Source of the DNA: Euryodendron excelsum
Taxonomy: Eukaryota; Streptophyta; Magnoliopsida; Ericales; Pentaphylacaceae
Direction of reading: 5' to 3'
Length of the DNA stretch: 64,000 bases
Assembly: GCA_033060915.1 (NCBI GenBank)
Contig: CM065399.1
Location: forward strand, 14,299,501-14,363,500
Made by a program: the position numbers and the translations under genes. The notes under the pieces were generated by a model. That model ran no database searches. It saw only the letters and a list, made by a program, of their open reading frames with translations, and was not told the origin of the DNA. Each line of letters opens with the position of its first letter. Positions within the stretch are counted from its first letter, which is position 1. Below are positions 1 through 12,700 of the stretch, piece by piece.

Positions 1-2282
1 TAGGGAAGACGTACTAAACCATCACCCTACCCCGCCTTTACGGTACCTACATGTCTATTCACCATAGGTTCACTCATTCGGAATATTTGATTAATAAATC
101 TCTAAAACTATCCACGTTAGAAAAGAATTTTGAAAATATGTTTGACATGATGCACGATATGCAAGTGTAAGAATTTGATTTGATTTTAAAAGTAGATTTA
201 AAAAGACTTGATTTGATTTTGAAAATATATTTGAAAAGATAGACTTGATTTTTAAAATAAGGTTTTTAAAAATTGGAATTAAAGATTTGAAAATAGATTT
301 TAGAATTAGAAATTGAAATAGATCATGAAATTGGAAATTAGAAAAAGGTTGTGGAATTAGAAACTTAAAAAATGTTATGAATTTGGAAGTTTGAAAAAGG
401 TTATGGAATTGGAAAGTTGAAAAAGGTTATAACCGCACCCATGAGGGTTACCTACGTATCCTTTTTTGAGAATCAGGTCAGTCGTAGTTCGGACAAGAGT
501 CCGATTGAAAATAGACACTTTTAGGTCTTGAAAAGTTTGATTTGAAAAGGAGTTTGATTTGAACTTTGAATAGAAGATTTGAAATTGAGTTCTGATTTGA
601 AATTGAATCTAGACTTAGGATGAACTTGGAAGAGAGTTTGAACTTGATTTAGAAAGATTGAGATTTTGAAAACATTTTGATTTAGATTGAAATTGGAAAA
701 CCATCTTGGTGTAAAAAAAAAAGTTTTTAGAACAGAGTGGACACTTCCTAACTTTTGGGTTACGGTTGAACTAAGGTTTAGGCCTCCTAGGGTTTAGGTT
801 ACCTAAGATTAGAACATGTAGTTGAATTGGAAAGGATTTGATTTAGATTTTAAAAGTTCGATTTCAAAAAGTTGGATTTAAGGAAGATTCGAATTAGGAA
901 AGATTTGAAAAGAGATTTGATTGGATTTGAAAACACTTGACTTGGAATAATTTGGAAAGTTGGGGTTTAGGAAAGATTGGACTTTGGAAAGATTTAGAAT
1001 TTAAAAAGTTTGAACTTAGGAAAATTTCATTTTAGGAAAGTGCCAACTTAGGAAAGTTTCATTTTAAGAAAGTTTCATTTTAGGAAAGTCTTGAATTTAG
1101 AAATATTTTAACTTTGGAAAGATTCAGAATTTGGAAAGTTTGAAATATAGAAAGATTGGAATTAGAAAAGTTTTGAATTTTAGAAAGACTTGATGTTAGG
1201 AAAATTTTAAATTAAGAAAGATTTGATTTCTATTTCTCAAAGTTGAAGATTATTTAGTTTCTAAAATTGGAGAATTTGATTTTGTTTTCTAATTTGAAAG
1301 ATTGGATTTGACTTGAAATTGGAAAGTTGAATTTTGGAAATCTAAGACTTTAAAAACCTTTGATTTTATATGTAGAAAAAGATGTTTTCAAAATCTAAGA
1401 TTTGATGTAAAAGATAGTTTCGATTTTTGGAAAGAGAATTAGAGTTTTCTAACCATGAGACTTATGGTTTGACTTGGGCTCCAAGGTAAAGAGTTTTTGG
1501 AAAGTAAACCTTTAGAAGAGAATTTCTAGGAAAGGAACCTGAAGAGAGTTTTTAAAAAGTGAATTTTTGGAAGGAAGTTGAAAAGAGTTTTTAGAAAGTA
1601 GCTTTTTGAGGAGAGTTTTTAGGAAAAAGTTTTTAGAAAGTGAATTTTTAAAGAGAGCTTTTAGAAAGTATTTTGGTAAGTGATCTTGAAAGGGTTTGAA
1701 TATAGACTCTTTGAAAACCTTTTGAATGTCTCAGTTTCCTAAAATAATTCTAACCATTGAGAGACTAGAACCATTCTAAGTTGGTGGCTTTGAAAATAAT
1801 ACGGATTTGAAATATGAATCAAAAGGATCCCATTGAATATCACACTTTTCTAAAATAACCATAACCATGGAATAGCTAGAATCATCTTAAGATTGTGATT
1901 TTGATGAATAACAAGTTAGGGTTTACACCTAAAATATAGACCTTGATGGTCACAATGAATATAACACTTTCCTAAAGCAACCCTAACCATGAATTGGCTA
2001 GAATCACTTTAGGAGTGTGATTTTGAATGCCAGTTTTGAAAGAGGATTTTGATGTAAGCTTTGAAAACAACTTTTGAAATTTTTTTTGAATAGATGTATG
2101 AATATGATATGCACAATACAAGTAAGGTCGTGAACATATATGGTTTAAGTTTCACCACATAATCCAGGGGGCCAAATCCACATGGTCTAAGGTTGAATAA
2201 GAAGAAAACCCCCACCACGCTGACTTTCAACCATTCTTCCTACACATGAATCTGGGATTCCCCTGTTCCAAGCATGCAAGAA

Positions 2283-2302
2283 GGGGGGGGGGGGGGGGGG
2301 GG
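2283..2302. repeat. Poly-G run of 20
   Basis: Uninterrupted G run followed by another short G run. Sister LTR copies have an ordinary mixed sequence (AAGGGTGGTAG type) here, so this is a local homopolymer expansion or an assembly artefact. Confidence 0.9.
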
Positions 2303-2675
2303 AGGGGGAAGAAGATAGGAGATTAAAATAGAAGAAAACCTAAGTGTTTTAGGAGCAGGAAGAGAGAGGGGGATTGTACATAAACATAAATAGAAAACCA
2401 ATCTTGTATCTTTTTTTCTTTGTTTGCTTTATTTACTTTACTTTCTTGGATTTTGAGAGCTTCGAACTTACAACAGTTTAGTCTTCAATGGATGCTTAGA
2501 GGTTTGTATATGAGTGTATGGAGTGTATATAGGTTAGGGTTAAAATGTATAGAGGCTTGGGTTTGAAGAGGCCTAAGAGAACTAGGGTTTGGAGAGAGTT
2601 CGAGGTCCGTATGCAAAGAGACAGAGTTTCTAGACTTAGATTGTCGACCCTTTTCACGCATGGGGGGAGGCTCTA

Positions 2676-2683
2676 TATTTATA
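2676..2683 (-). promoter_or_regulatory. TATA box of the minus LTR
   Basis: TATAAATA on the minus strand, at the same relative place as TATAAATA at 11222 in the plus-strand sister LTR and just downstream of a GGCGCCACT-type inverted motif. Confidence 0.6.
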
Positions 2684-2879
2684 GACAGAAGATTGACATG
2701 GCGCCTGTTCTAGTGGTGCTAGGCTAATTTTTCCATTGGCGCCACTCCTAGTGGTGCTAGCCACTTAGGAAATGTTTTAGGTTGGCAAAAAACATATCTT
2801 TGAACCCTTGATAGGTAAGACAAAAGATTTGGGTGCCTGTATTAAGAATTACCATGCAATTTTTGGCTTGACTTCACCA

Positions 2880-5751
2880 AAGTGACTTCTGAAGGTCCGG
2901 GGATGCTCTGGAAGGCCGATAATAGTCCAGAAGGTTGAAAATGAATAAAAACCCTTAAAATAGTGTCCCAGGGGTAATAGTCTTGAAAAACAAGGTTAAA
3001 ATTGTCGACCAAGCTATTAGGGGCAAAATGGTCAACTAGACCAGAAAACCACCAGAATGGACTCAGAATAACTCATAAGAGGACTTGAAGGTTGGAAACA
3101 CTATTTAGAGTATTCCGAGGGAGTGCCAGTTTGATACCCAAAGCCGGTATGGTTGAAAAAGGTGACCGGTCTACTAGAGGTAAAACAGTTATTTTGTGCT
3201 GGATTTGCCGAAATAGACTCGGAATGATTTGAAAAAGTATTGAAAGGTCGGGAATACTATTAGAAGCATTCTCGAGAAGTTACCTATTTGATAACCAGAG
3301 CCGGTGTGGTTTCTGGAGGCACTCAGATGCCTAGGGGCAAAATGTTCATTTTGACTGAATGTCTTGGAATTGGTCCGGAACTGACTGGAAGGCATTTGAA
3401 CATGCTGGATCGTCTTTGGGATAATCTTGGAAGGGTGGACTTATTGCTCTAAGAACCTAGCTACTTTCTAAAGAAGTGTGCCGGAAAAGGTCCAAAGGTA
3501 GTTTGATCATTTTTCACCGGAGTGGGCTAGTAGGCATTGGTGTTGACCTGGGTTTTGAGTGTTTCTGTCACTTTGACGGTCTGTGACAAGTTGTTTTCCA
3601 AAGATATCTCGTCTTTTGGAAAATGTGTCACGGTCAAGAGGCGAATTCGGTCCTGTGACATATGGGGTTTGTTGGCAATTCTCAATATTAACTTATTTGC
3701 AAGTGTTTCCGCCACTCTAATGGTTGCGATGTTTGTGAGTGTTTTCACCACTCTGATGGTGCGCGTTCATTCTGGAGACTGCCTGGTCTGGGGAAGCTGC
3801 TAAGTGGACTTATTGTCTGAGGAATTAACTTTATTGAAAGATGTGCCGAATAACAGATATTCTTCATTGGCGGGCTAGTAGGCACCAAAGGTGAACCATT
3901 CTACCATCTCGGGGACTTGGGTTTCGTCCCAGTTGACGGGTTTGAAGGGACTTATCATTCTAAAGAGTTTTATCAAAAAACGTGCCGGATTGGATGGTCT
4001 CATTACCTGAGGGATCAAATTTCTCAAAAGGCATGCCAGATTTGATTTGATTTGAATTGGAATTGGATTTAAAATTGAATTTGAGATTAAAACGAGAACT
4101 TACCGTCTTTAGAAAAACATGCCAATTAGAATTGGACTGAGCAATGCCACAAGGGCATTTTGGTCATTTTGCCTCTATTGGGCCAGACGGGCCCGCGAGG
4201 TGGTTGATTGATTGGATTGAGTTTAAAAAGTTGATTTGGACTTGAATATATCTGTGTTAGTTTGAATGTAAGTTCGGATGGATCGGAGATGGTCGAGCGA
4301 GCAAAAATGGAGTGCTTGCAACTCCACTAAGAGTGACTCCGGAAAGTCCGAGAATGATCCGAAAGGGTCCAAGTAACTAGACTCGATCGGGAATGGATGG
4401 AAACCTAGAGACCGTGTCTCGGAGGTAACTAGCTTGAGAAGTAATGCTGGAATGTTTAGAAAGGTCAACTGGCCCCATAGGGGCAAAGCGGTCAATTGAA
4501 CTGGAAAAATATCAAAATGGACTTGAACTGACCCATGAGAAGGCTTGAAGGTTGGGAACACCATTAAGAGTGTTCCAAAGGGTTATCGATTTGATACCCA
4601 AAGCCGATGTGGTTGGATAAGGTGACCAGCCCACCAAGGGCAAAACGATCATTTTGCATCGGGCTTGCCGGGATAGGCTCGGAATGATTCGAAAAAATGT
4701 TAGAAGATTAAGAATACTATTAGAAGCATCCTTGGGAAGTTATCGGTTTGATACCGAGAGCCGGTATGGTTGTTGGAGGCGATTGGATGCCTAGGGGTAA
4801 AATAGTCATTTTGACTGGATGGTATTGGAAATAGTCAGAAACTGACTGGAAGGCGCTTAAACATACTGGATTATCTTTGGGACAATTTTGGAAGAATGGA
4901 CTTAACATTCTGAGGACTTAGGCACTTTTTTGAGAAACGTGCCAAAAAACACCCAAGGGGTAGTTTGGTCATTTTTTACCGAAGTAGGCTAGCAGACACT
5001 GGTGTTGACCTAGGTTTTAAGTGTTTCCGCTACTCTAACAGTGTGTGACTATTTGGTTTCTAAAGGTATCTCATTTTTTGGTAAACGTGCCACAACCAAG
5101 GGGCAAGTTCGATCACGTGACATAGGGGGTTTGTTGGCAATTCCTAAAGTCGACCTGTTTGTGAGTGTTTCCGCTATTCTGACGGTTACAATAATTGCGA
5201 GTGTTTCTGTCACTCTGATGGTGTGTGTTCATTTCAGAGACTGCTTGATCTTGAGGATTAATTTTCTCAAAAGACGTGCTGAATAATGGACATTCTACAT
5301 TGGCGAGCTAGCAGGCGCCAGAAGTGAATTGTTCTACCATCTCGGGGACTTGGGTTCCGTCCTAGTCAACAGGTTTGAAAGGACTTACCGTTCTAAAGAA
5401 TTTTCTCGATAAATGTGCCAAATTGGATGGATTTACCGTATGAGGGATCAGCTTTCTCGAAAGATGTGCCTGATTGAATAAATTGGTTTGGATTGAAATT
5501 AAAATTGGAATTGAGGTTGAAAAAGGGACTTACCATCTTTAGGAAGGTGTGCCAAGCCAGAATTGGACCGAGCAATGCCCCAAGGGTATTTTGGTCTTTT
5601 TGCCTCTATTGGGCTCGGCGGACTCGCGAAGCAATTGATTGACTGGATTAAGTCTAGAAAACTAGTTTGGACTTGAATGTGTCTGTGTCGATTTGAATGT
5701 GAGTTTGATCGGACCGGAGATTGTCAAGCGTGCAAAAATAGGGTGTTTACA
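2880..5751 (-). repeat. Tandem duplication of the LTR U3 region (two units of about 1.43 kb)
   Basis: Two consecutive units (about 2880-4320 and 4321-5751) align along their length. Examples are 3379-3560 with 4849-5030, and 3063-3310 with 4510-4760. Each unit ends at an equivalent LTR-terminus sequence, at 4320 and 5751. The plus-strand sister LTR at 9748 has only one unit (9748-11041). The repeated segment is the U3 enhancer-side part of the LTR. Confidence 0.8.
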
Positions 5752-6755
5752 AGTACAAACTCCACTAAATAGTGAAAACATCTTCCAAGACTGTCCCCGA
5801 ATAGTCCAGCATGCTTAATATGCCACTCCAATCCATCCTGACCCTTTTCGACTATTTTTTGTCAAAATGACCGTTTTACCCCTGGTAGCCTAAGTGCGGC
5901 CCGAAACCACACCAGCTCTAGGTACTAAATCAGCAAATCCTATTATATGGCATTGCTCAATCCAAGGTGAGTCCCGTGACTTTAAACACTTCCAAGCCAA
6001 TAAAAGTCCCTTGGAGCGTCTCTCAGACGCTCCGTTAGGGTTGTTTTTTTCTCCTGATTCTCAAATTATAAAGCACTGTTACATGACTTGAGAAACGTGT
6101 AAATCAGAGAATTCCTAAAAGCATGTTCGTAGGTCTTTCCATCGATACGGCTCGATTAAATAGATCACTTCTCGAAGCCCTTGATCACGTGGCTTAAAAA
6201 TTACCACTTTTAATAACCCCTAGAGTGTCTCATAGACACTCCGCCAAGGTTATCTTTTCCTCCAATTCCCTGATTATAACGCACCGCTAAACAACTTGAG
6301 AAATGCATAAATTAAAAAATTTCCGAAAGTATCTCTGGGGCACTTTCCATTGACACGGTCCAATCGGAGAGATCGCTTCCCGAATGCCTCGATCACGTGG
6401 CCCAAAAACTGTTACTTTCAAACATTCACGAAGTGTATCACAGATGCTCCGTAAAAGTGTGTTTTTGTACACGCTTGTCGAGATGATATCTTGCTCTTCC
6501 GAATGCCTTTCAAGCTCTCTAAAAATTCTTGGTTTATGAGAAATATTAGGAGAACATTATGGATGTGATCGATTTTTCCAAATCCTTCTTGGATTGCACA
6601 ATTATCGAGACAAAATTTAAACGAAAATTATTGGCAGTGGAGCGTATGCTACATATGCCTAGATTGTGATTAGATCGATCAAAACTTTGTTTATTCTCTA
6701 AGATTGAGTCAGTACAGAGTGTGCCACATGGCATTCAAATAGTAGAATAGGACTG

Positions 6756-6813
6756 GCGCATGTAGCACATGTGCTAGGGCAAAATTTTGCCCTAGCCCAT
6801 GTGCTACATGCAC
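6756..6813. promoter_or_regulatory. 58-bp near-perfect palindrome upstream of a TATA box
   Basis: Two 29-nt arms (6756-6784 and 6785-6813) pair with two mismatches and no loop. The arms carry the words GCATGTAGCACATG and CTAGGGCAAAA. TATAAATA follows at 6833-6840. The subtype-2 copy on the minus strand keeps a decayed version around 21880-21950. Confidence 0.8.
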
Positions 6814-6832
6814 TAGCCCTCTCCAGCTTGCT

Positions 6833-6840
6833 TATAAATA
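6833..6840 (+). promoter_or_regulatory. TATA box of the subtype-2 LTR fragment
   Basis: TATAAATA, 20 bp after the palindrome at 6756-6813. It corresponds in position to the TATA boxes of the other LTR copies. Confidence 0.6.
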
Positions 6841-7479
6841 TAGGCCTCCCCATTTGCATATTTTAAAATCGAAAACATTAGCGATGCCTTGCAGAAATAG
6901 CTTTTGAACTCTGAAGTTCTATATACACATCACCCTCCAAGCTTCTAAGTTTGATTCAACATCTCTCTAGCCCATACACTCCACCTACTAGGCTTCTAAT
7001 GCCTTAGAAAAATCATTTCCAGCCCCTTCAAGCCTCTCCGAGGCCATTCAAGTTCAAAATAAGTCATCCATGGAAGCTTGAAAGTGTTTTGAAGATAAAT
7101 GTAGTGTTCTCTTTTACATTTTGCCATTCTCAGTCTTCTTTTCTCCCTCCTAGCCTACTTAGGTTGTTCTCTATTTAAAACCCCCATCTTTTACCTCCCT
7201 TTCTTGGATACTTGAAATAAGTGAGCTCCTAGTTCATGCCTAAAGGAAAGCTTGTGAGAGCCACTGCGTAGGGGGATCTCTCACTAGCCTACCTTAAGGT
7301 GGCATGGCCTTGGAGCACCTTGCAATTTGGTGTGGCCTATAGCCTTGTATGATTTTATGACCCCCTTTGCATATGGTTACCATATTCATGTATTGAATGC
7401 TTAGCCCCATCTTCATGTTCATCATCATTTTGCCAAAACTTTCACTATCTCATTTCTATGTCTTTTCAAATTTCATATG

Positions 7480-9747
7480 AGTCATATTTTGTTCTAGTTA
7501 GTTAGGAAACCCTAGAGTTACGATTTTTAGTAGTTTTTGAGAGATTTTTACTTCCAAGAACCCTAATTTTGTAATCAATCAAGTTTTATTAATCAAGATA
7601 CTTTGTTCATCATTTACTTAGAGCATTTAATACAATTCTTATGTGTTTTGCTATGGATATGAGTAACTAACTTCTACCTTGGCATGAATTATGAAAATTG
7701 ATTGGCTAAGGAAGAATTCTTCAAGGTATTATTGAACTTTTATGATTCCATCTTTTTTAAAATCAAGATTCATTATCTTCTGCCGGATTTTTTTTTTAAA
7801 TTAGGAGTTTATGATCAAACTATAGACATGCTGATAGACAAATTTTGAATTGGGATGAGTACGAATAGGATCCCTGATACAAACCCTAGGACTTATTTTT
7901 CATATTCTATGAGAAACGAATAAAATTTTAAAATACCTTTTATAGTCAAAATCCTCCGATTCAATAGCACGGCGTCGATATTGAATTGAGATTAAAAAAA
8001 TACCTTGAAGAAGATTCCAAATGCCAATTGGTTGGATCAACTATTGCCAAGCCTTCTTTTTATTGATCAACAAATTTATTAGTTTAAACTCTATTTTCAT
8101 TACATTAGAATAACTCTTAAAACCACATCAAACAATCGATTTTTTCTTTTCTTTTGGTTACTATTGGAGGGATTTCCATATTGTTTCAGCATCTTCCTAA
8201 GTGAGCTAATCACCTTCATATTCAAATCCTAATTCCTACTGTCGTGCTAAAATTTTTTCTATGGATCGACCTTGGACTTCACCGAGCTTTTAACTACAAC
8301 ACATCTGTCCTCTGGCGGAGTTATCCAGGATTGTTTTGGAGCGATCAAATTTTGGCACTATTACCAGGGAATTGCAAAATTTATGCTACGATAGGTAAGA
8401 GAAAGGAACAAATAAATAAAACAAAGGTGACAAATGAGCATAATCGATTCATGCGGAAATAACTTCATTATTCAATTACAACGAGGAAACTCAAGAGCTC
8501 AAATGGGGAAACTCGTTCCATCTTACTATCTGTGAACATTCTAGAATTTTCTTTTCTTAGTTTCTTTTTTTTTGGAGGAGATAGGTTTACAGTAGGTTAG
8601 GACTTCACGTGTGAATTGGTGGTATCTTTATGTGGAGATTACTGGTTCGGTTAGAATGATTGAATTGGTGAATATTTATGCGGAGATTGTTGGTTCGGTT
8701 GAAATATTGAGATATTTGGTAAATGTTTGCTTGTTGAGTTAGATTGTTGAATTGTTATGCATTGCATATCAGTTTGGCAAAGAGACATGTCAGGTAGAAT
8801 ATTGAGAGCAACTTGGCTTTTGTATTTAGCTAGATCTAGAGTTATTCCTAACATTACACCAATACCCATCAACTTAGATATGGATTAATTAGGAAGAAAT
8901 AATGATGGTAATGGTAATGGAAGTGGTCAGTTACAACCTCCACAGCCACAACCACAGAGAACCAAGTAGAACCCTCCATCTTGCATCGTACTGGCCCCGA
9001 ATCACAATGCATTCAACCTTAAGTTGGGTGTAGTCTAATTAATTCCCCATTTTAGTGGCATGGATTATGGGAATCCATATACGCATCTTAAGAAATTTGA
9101 GGATGTCTGTACCATGTGTCTAGATGACACTTGCACAAATTGAGATATTGCGTTTCAAATTTTTTCCTTTCTCTTTGACAGATAAAGCCAAAATGTGGCT
9201 TAATTCTTTGACGCCTTGATCTATTGCTTCATGGATGTATTACAGGCTGAGTTTCTGAAAAAAAAATTTCTGACGCACCGAACCAAGGTGATTCATCACC
9301 AAATCTCACAGTTCACTCCCCGTGAGAATCAGATCTTTTACCACTGTTGGGAGAGATATAAGGGGATTTTAAACTCATCCTCACTATGGTCAAGACCATT
9401 GGCAGTTGATTAGTACTTTTTTTTCAACTATAATGCCAGAACTTAAATGGTTTGTTGAAACAATATGCAACGAGTCATTCTATGACAATGCCCCATAAGA
9501 AGCCTATGACTTCTTTGACTTTTTGGTCAAGAATGCTACAGTCTAGGACACCACAAGGGTCATAAATCCTAAGAATAGGACTAACTTGTATATGTATCCA
9601 TTGAATGGTACAAATGATGTTGGTGCTAAGCTTGCCACGATAACTAGGAAACTAGAAGCACTAGAGATGAGGAAGACTGCGTCTGTAAAAAGTAAAGCCC
9701 TTGTTAGTTGTAGTGTGTGTGTGTGATAATACTAAGCATGTGACCAA
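7480..9747 (+). mobile_element. Decayed Athila-like Ty3/Gypsy remnant (LTR tail, PBS, gag)
   Basis: A primer-binding-site-like sequence at 8351-8370 (TTTGGCACTATTACCAGGGA) resembles the Athila-type PBS and follows a sequence ending GATCAA, typical of the LTR 3' end. Before it (7480-8349) would be LTR, without a recognisable start. After it come a low-complexity leader and a broken gag. The remnant stops where the LTR starts at 9748, so it was probably the target of that insertion. Confidence 0.65.
9030..9700 (+). pseudogene. Athila-type gag fragment (retrotransposon gag domain), broken
   Basis: Conceptual reading gives the usual gag order. FSGMDYGNPYTHLKKFEDVC lies near 9050-9110, then the region equivalent to 'F-F-L-D-KA-WL'. 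At 9216-9413 follow FLKKKFLTHRTKVIHHQISQ and ENQIFYHCWERYKGIL, matching the family pattern of a retrotrans_gag core that ends in E-WERFK. Next comes a remnant of the 'EAYD' block (9500-9540) and a terminal segment (NGTNDVGAKLATITRKLEAL, about 9604-9665). Several in-frame stops and at least one frameshift occur. In life this protein forms the retrotransposon particle. It is not functional here, and protease and pol are absent. Confidence 0.8.
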
Positions 9748-12700
9748 TGTAAGCACCCCATTGTTACCCACTCGGCAATCTTCTGCCCGACCAGACTCAC
9801 ATTTAAACCAATATAGACACATTCAAGCTCAGACCAACTTTCCATACTCAATCCAGTCAATCAACCACTTCGCTGGCCCCAACGGGCCCAATAAAGGCAA
9901 AATAACCAAAATTCCTTTAGAGTGTTACTCGGTCCAATTCCAGTTGGCATGTCTTCTTAAAGAAGGTAAGGCCCTATTTCAACCTCAATTCCAGTTCCAA
10001 TTCCAATCCAAGTCAGTCAAACTCAATCTGGCATGTCTTTCGAGAAAGTAAATCTCTTAAACATAAGTCCATCCAATATGGCACATTTACCAAGAAATCT
10101 TTCGGAACAATAAGTCCCTTCACACCTGTCTACCAAGATGGAACCCAAGTTCTAGAGATGGTAAAATGGTTCACTTCTAGGGCCTGCTTACCTGCCAATA
10201 TAGAATGTCCACTGTTTGGCACGTCTATCGGGAAAGTACCTAAGGCCTTGAGATGAGAAGTCCATTCAGTAGCTTCTCAAGATCAGGCAGTCTCTGGAAC
10301 AAACATGCACTGTCAGAGTGGCAGGAACACTCACAAACATCACAACTGTCAGAGTGGTGAAAACACTCGCTAATAGGTCCACATTGGAAATTACCAACAA
10401 ACGCCCTATGTTATGGGACCGAACTTGTCTCTTAGTGGTGGCACGTTTACCAAAGGACAAGATAAATTTGGAAACCAACTCATCACACACCGTCAGCATG
10501 ATGAAAACACTTAAAACCTAGGTCAACACCAGTGGTTGTTAGCCCACTCCAGTGAAAAATGACCAAACTGCCTTTTAGTCCCTAGTAGTAGGCTTCTCGA
10601 GAAAGTACTTAAGTTCTTAGAATGGTAAGTCCACCCTTACAGGATTGTCCCAAACATAATTCGGCACTTTTAAGTGCCTTCCAATTGGTTCTGGATCAAT
10701 TCTGAGACCATCCAGTTAAAATAATCATTTTGCTGCGAGGCATCCAATTGCCTCCGAGAACCACATCGGCTCTGGGCTTCGAACCGATTATCTTCCAAGA
10801 ATGCTTCTAATAGTATTCCCAATCTTCTAGTACCCTTACGGACCAATTTGGGTTCATTTTGGTAAACCCGGTGCGAAATGACCATTTTGCCCCTAATGGT
10901 CCGTTCACCATTTCCAATCACACCGGCACTAGTTATCACTCCAACTACCTTTGGGACACTCTTTTAGGCATTCTTGTCCATCCTTGGCCTTCTAGATCAT
11001 TCCTGAACTTTCTGAAGTCATTCTTAGTGGAGCTAGCCTAAAAATTGATTATAGTCAATCGGACAAGAGCCCAAATCTTCTGCCTTACGTGCCAAGGGTC
11101 AAGAGATCTATTTCTTGCTGCTTTAAAATTTTCCTAAGTGGCTAGTGCCACTAGCAGTGGTACTAAGCTAAAAAATGGCCTGGCGCCACTGCAACAGGTG
11201 CTAGAGCCAACTTTGATTGTCTATAAATACATACCAGCCCCTGCGTAAAAGAGGATTCGAAAAATGGCTCTAAAAACACTTCCTCATTGAAAGCAGGTCT
11301 CGAAACCCTAGTTCTCTCAAGTCTCCTTCAAAGCAAACAAAGCAATCAAAGTAAAGAGAAGACAATGTAGGTTTTTTATTTAGTTTGTGTAATTCCCCCT
11401 CTCTTTTCTCTCCTAACCCACTTGAGTTTTCTTCTATTTTAATCCCCATCTTCTACCACCCTTTCTTACATGCTTGAAATAAGAGACTTCTCGGTTCATG
11501 CCTAGAAAGACTTGTTGAAGGTCACCATGTTGGGGGCTTTCACGAGTTCAACCCAAGATGGTGTGGGTCTGACCCCCTTAATTGTGTGGTGAAGTCTAAC
11601 CGTGTATGTTCACAACCCCATTGCATTCCATATCATGCATTCAAAGATATTTTCAAACTTGCATCAAAGTTATCTTTTAAAACTTGTATTCAGAACCTTT
11701 TTCTTTCAAACTAGTTTTCAAAACCACAACCCTAAGATGATTCTAGCCATTCTATGGTTAGGATCATTTTAGGAAAGTGTTACATTCAATGTGACCATTA
11801 AGGTCTAAATTTTGGGTTCAAACCCCAAATTATTTTTAATAAATCAGAACTCCTGAGATGATACTAAACATTCCATGGTTAGAGTTGTTTTAAGAAAGTG
11901 TTACATTCAATGTGATTATTATGGTCCATATTTTAAACCCTAGTTATTTTCAAAAAGCATAATCCTAGAATGGTTCTAATATTTTCATTGTTAGAATCGT
12001 TTTAGAAAAGTAAGATATTCAAAAGATTTGCAAAAGTCTATATTCAAATCTCTCTAAAATAGTTTTTGCAAATTCACTTCCTACAAAGTCCTTTCGAAGA
12101 TCTATTTTCTAAAAACTCCTTGTCTTGAGAGTCCAAGTCAAAACCTTAGAATCCATGATTAAGAAACCATAATTCCTTTCTTGAAATCATGACTTTCTAT
12201 TTGCTTCAAATCATAGATTTTCAAAACCCTTTTTCTACATAAAATCATAGATTTCTAAATTCAAGATTTTCAAAGCTAAAGCTTTCCAATTTGAAGTCAA
12301 ATCAAATCTTTTCTAAATAGGAAATCAAATCAAATCAAATCCTTTATTTTTAGAAACAAAATTCAATTTTCTATTTTAGGAAACAGAAATCAAATCTTTC
12401 CTAATTTCAAAGTTTCAAACATTTCCTAAATCAAATATTTCCAAAAGTTAAACCTTTCTAATTCTCAAATTCAAAATATTTCCAAAATCAATATTTTTTT
12501 TTCTAAAAAGAAAACTTTCCTAATATAGAACTTTGCTAATTTGGAACTTTGCTAATTGAAAACTTTCTAAAATCCAATATTTTCAAACGCTAACTTTATA
12601 AATTCTTTCAAATCAAATATTCAAGGAAAATCTTTTCTAATCCTTTTAAAATTTCTAAATCAAACCAAATCTTTTTCAACCTTTTCAAGTAAAGTGTTTC

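Larger units (their letters stand above)
1..5751 (-). repeat. Tat/Ogre-like Ty3/Gypsy LTR, minus strand, 3' end off the window
   Basis: Read on the minus strand, this begins with a TG-type terminus at 5751 and matches, in the same order, the plus-strand LTR at 9748-13840. Shared landmarks are the U3 start, the TATA region, a purine/pyrimidine-rich middle, the segment near 430-520 that is the reverse complement of 13140-13250, and the segment at 1-60 that matches around 13430. It would run roughly 400 bp beyond the window. Strand asymmetry is strong: 500-1700 is almost all repeats of short GGAAAG/TTTGA-like words. No coding capacity is visible. Lineage is inferred from LTR length and the PBS of the sister copy. 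Confidence 0.8.
5755..7480 (+). repeat. Tat/Ogre-like LTR fragment, subtype 2, plus strand
   Basis: Its sequence, in order, is the reverse complement of parts of the minus LTR at 18897-23885. 5805-5900 matches around 22860-22980, the stretch with repeated 'cgtctc.cagacgctcc' words at 6010-6260 matches around 22250-22740, and 7110-7330 matches around 21360-21530. It lies back to back with the minus LTR ending at 5751 and fades near 7480. No coding potential. Confidence 0.75.

Noticed and set aside
9701..10521. Frames of 116 and 67 codons at the LTR start
   Set aside because: They fall in the LTR U3, which sister copies interrupt with stops, and no domain is visible.
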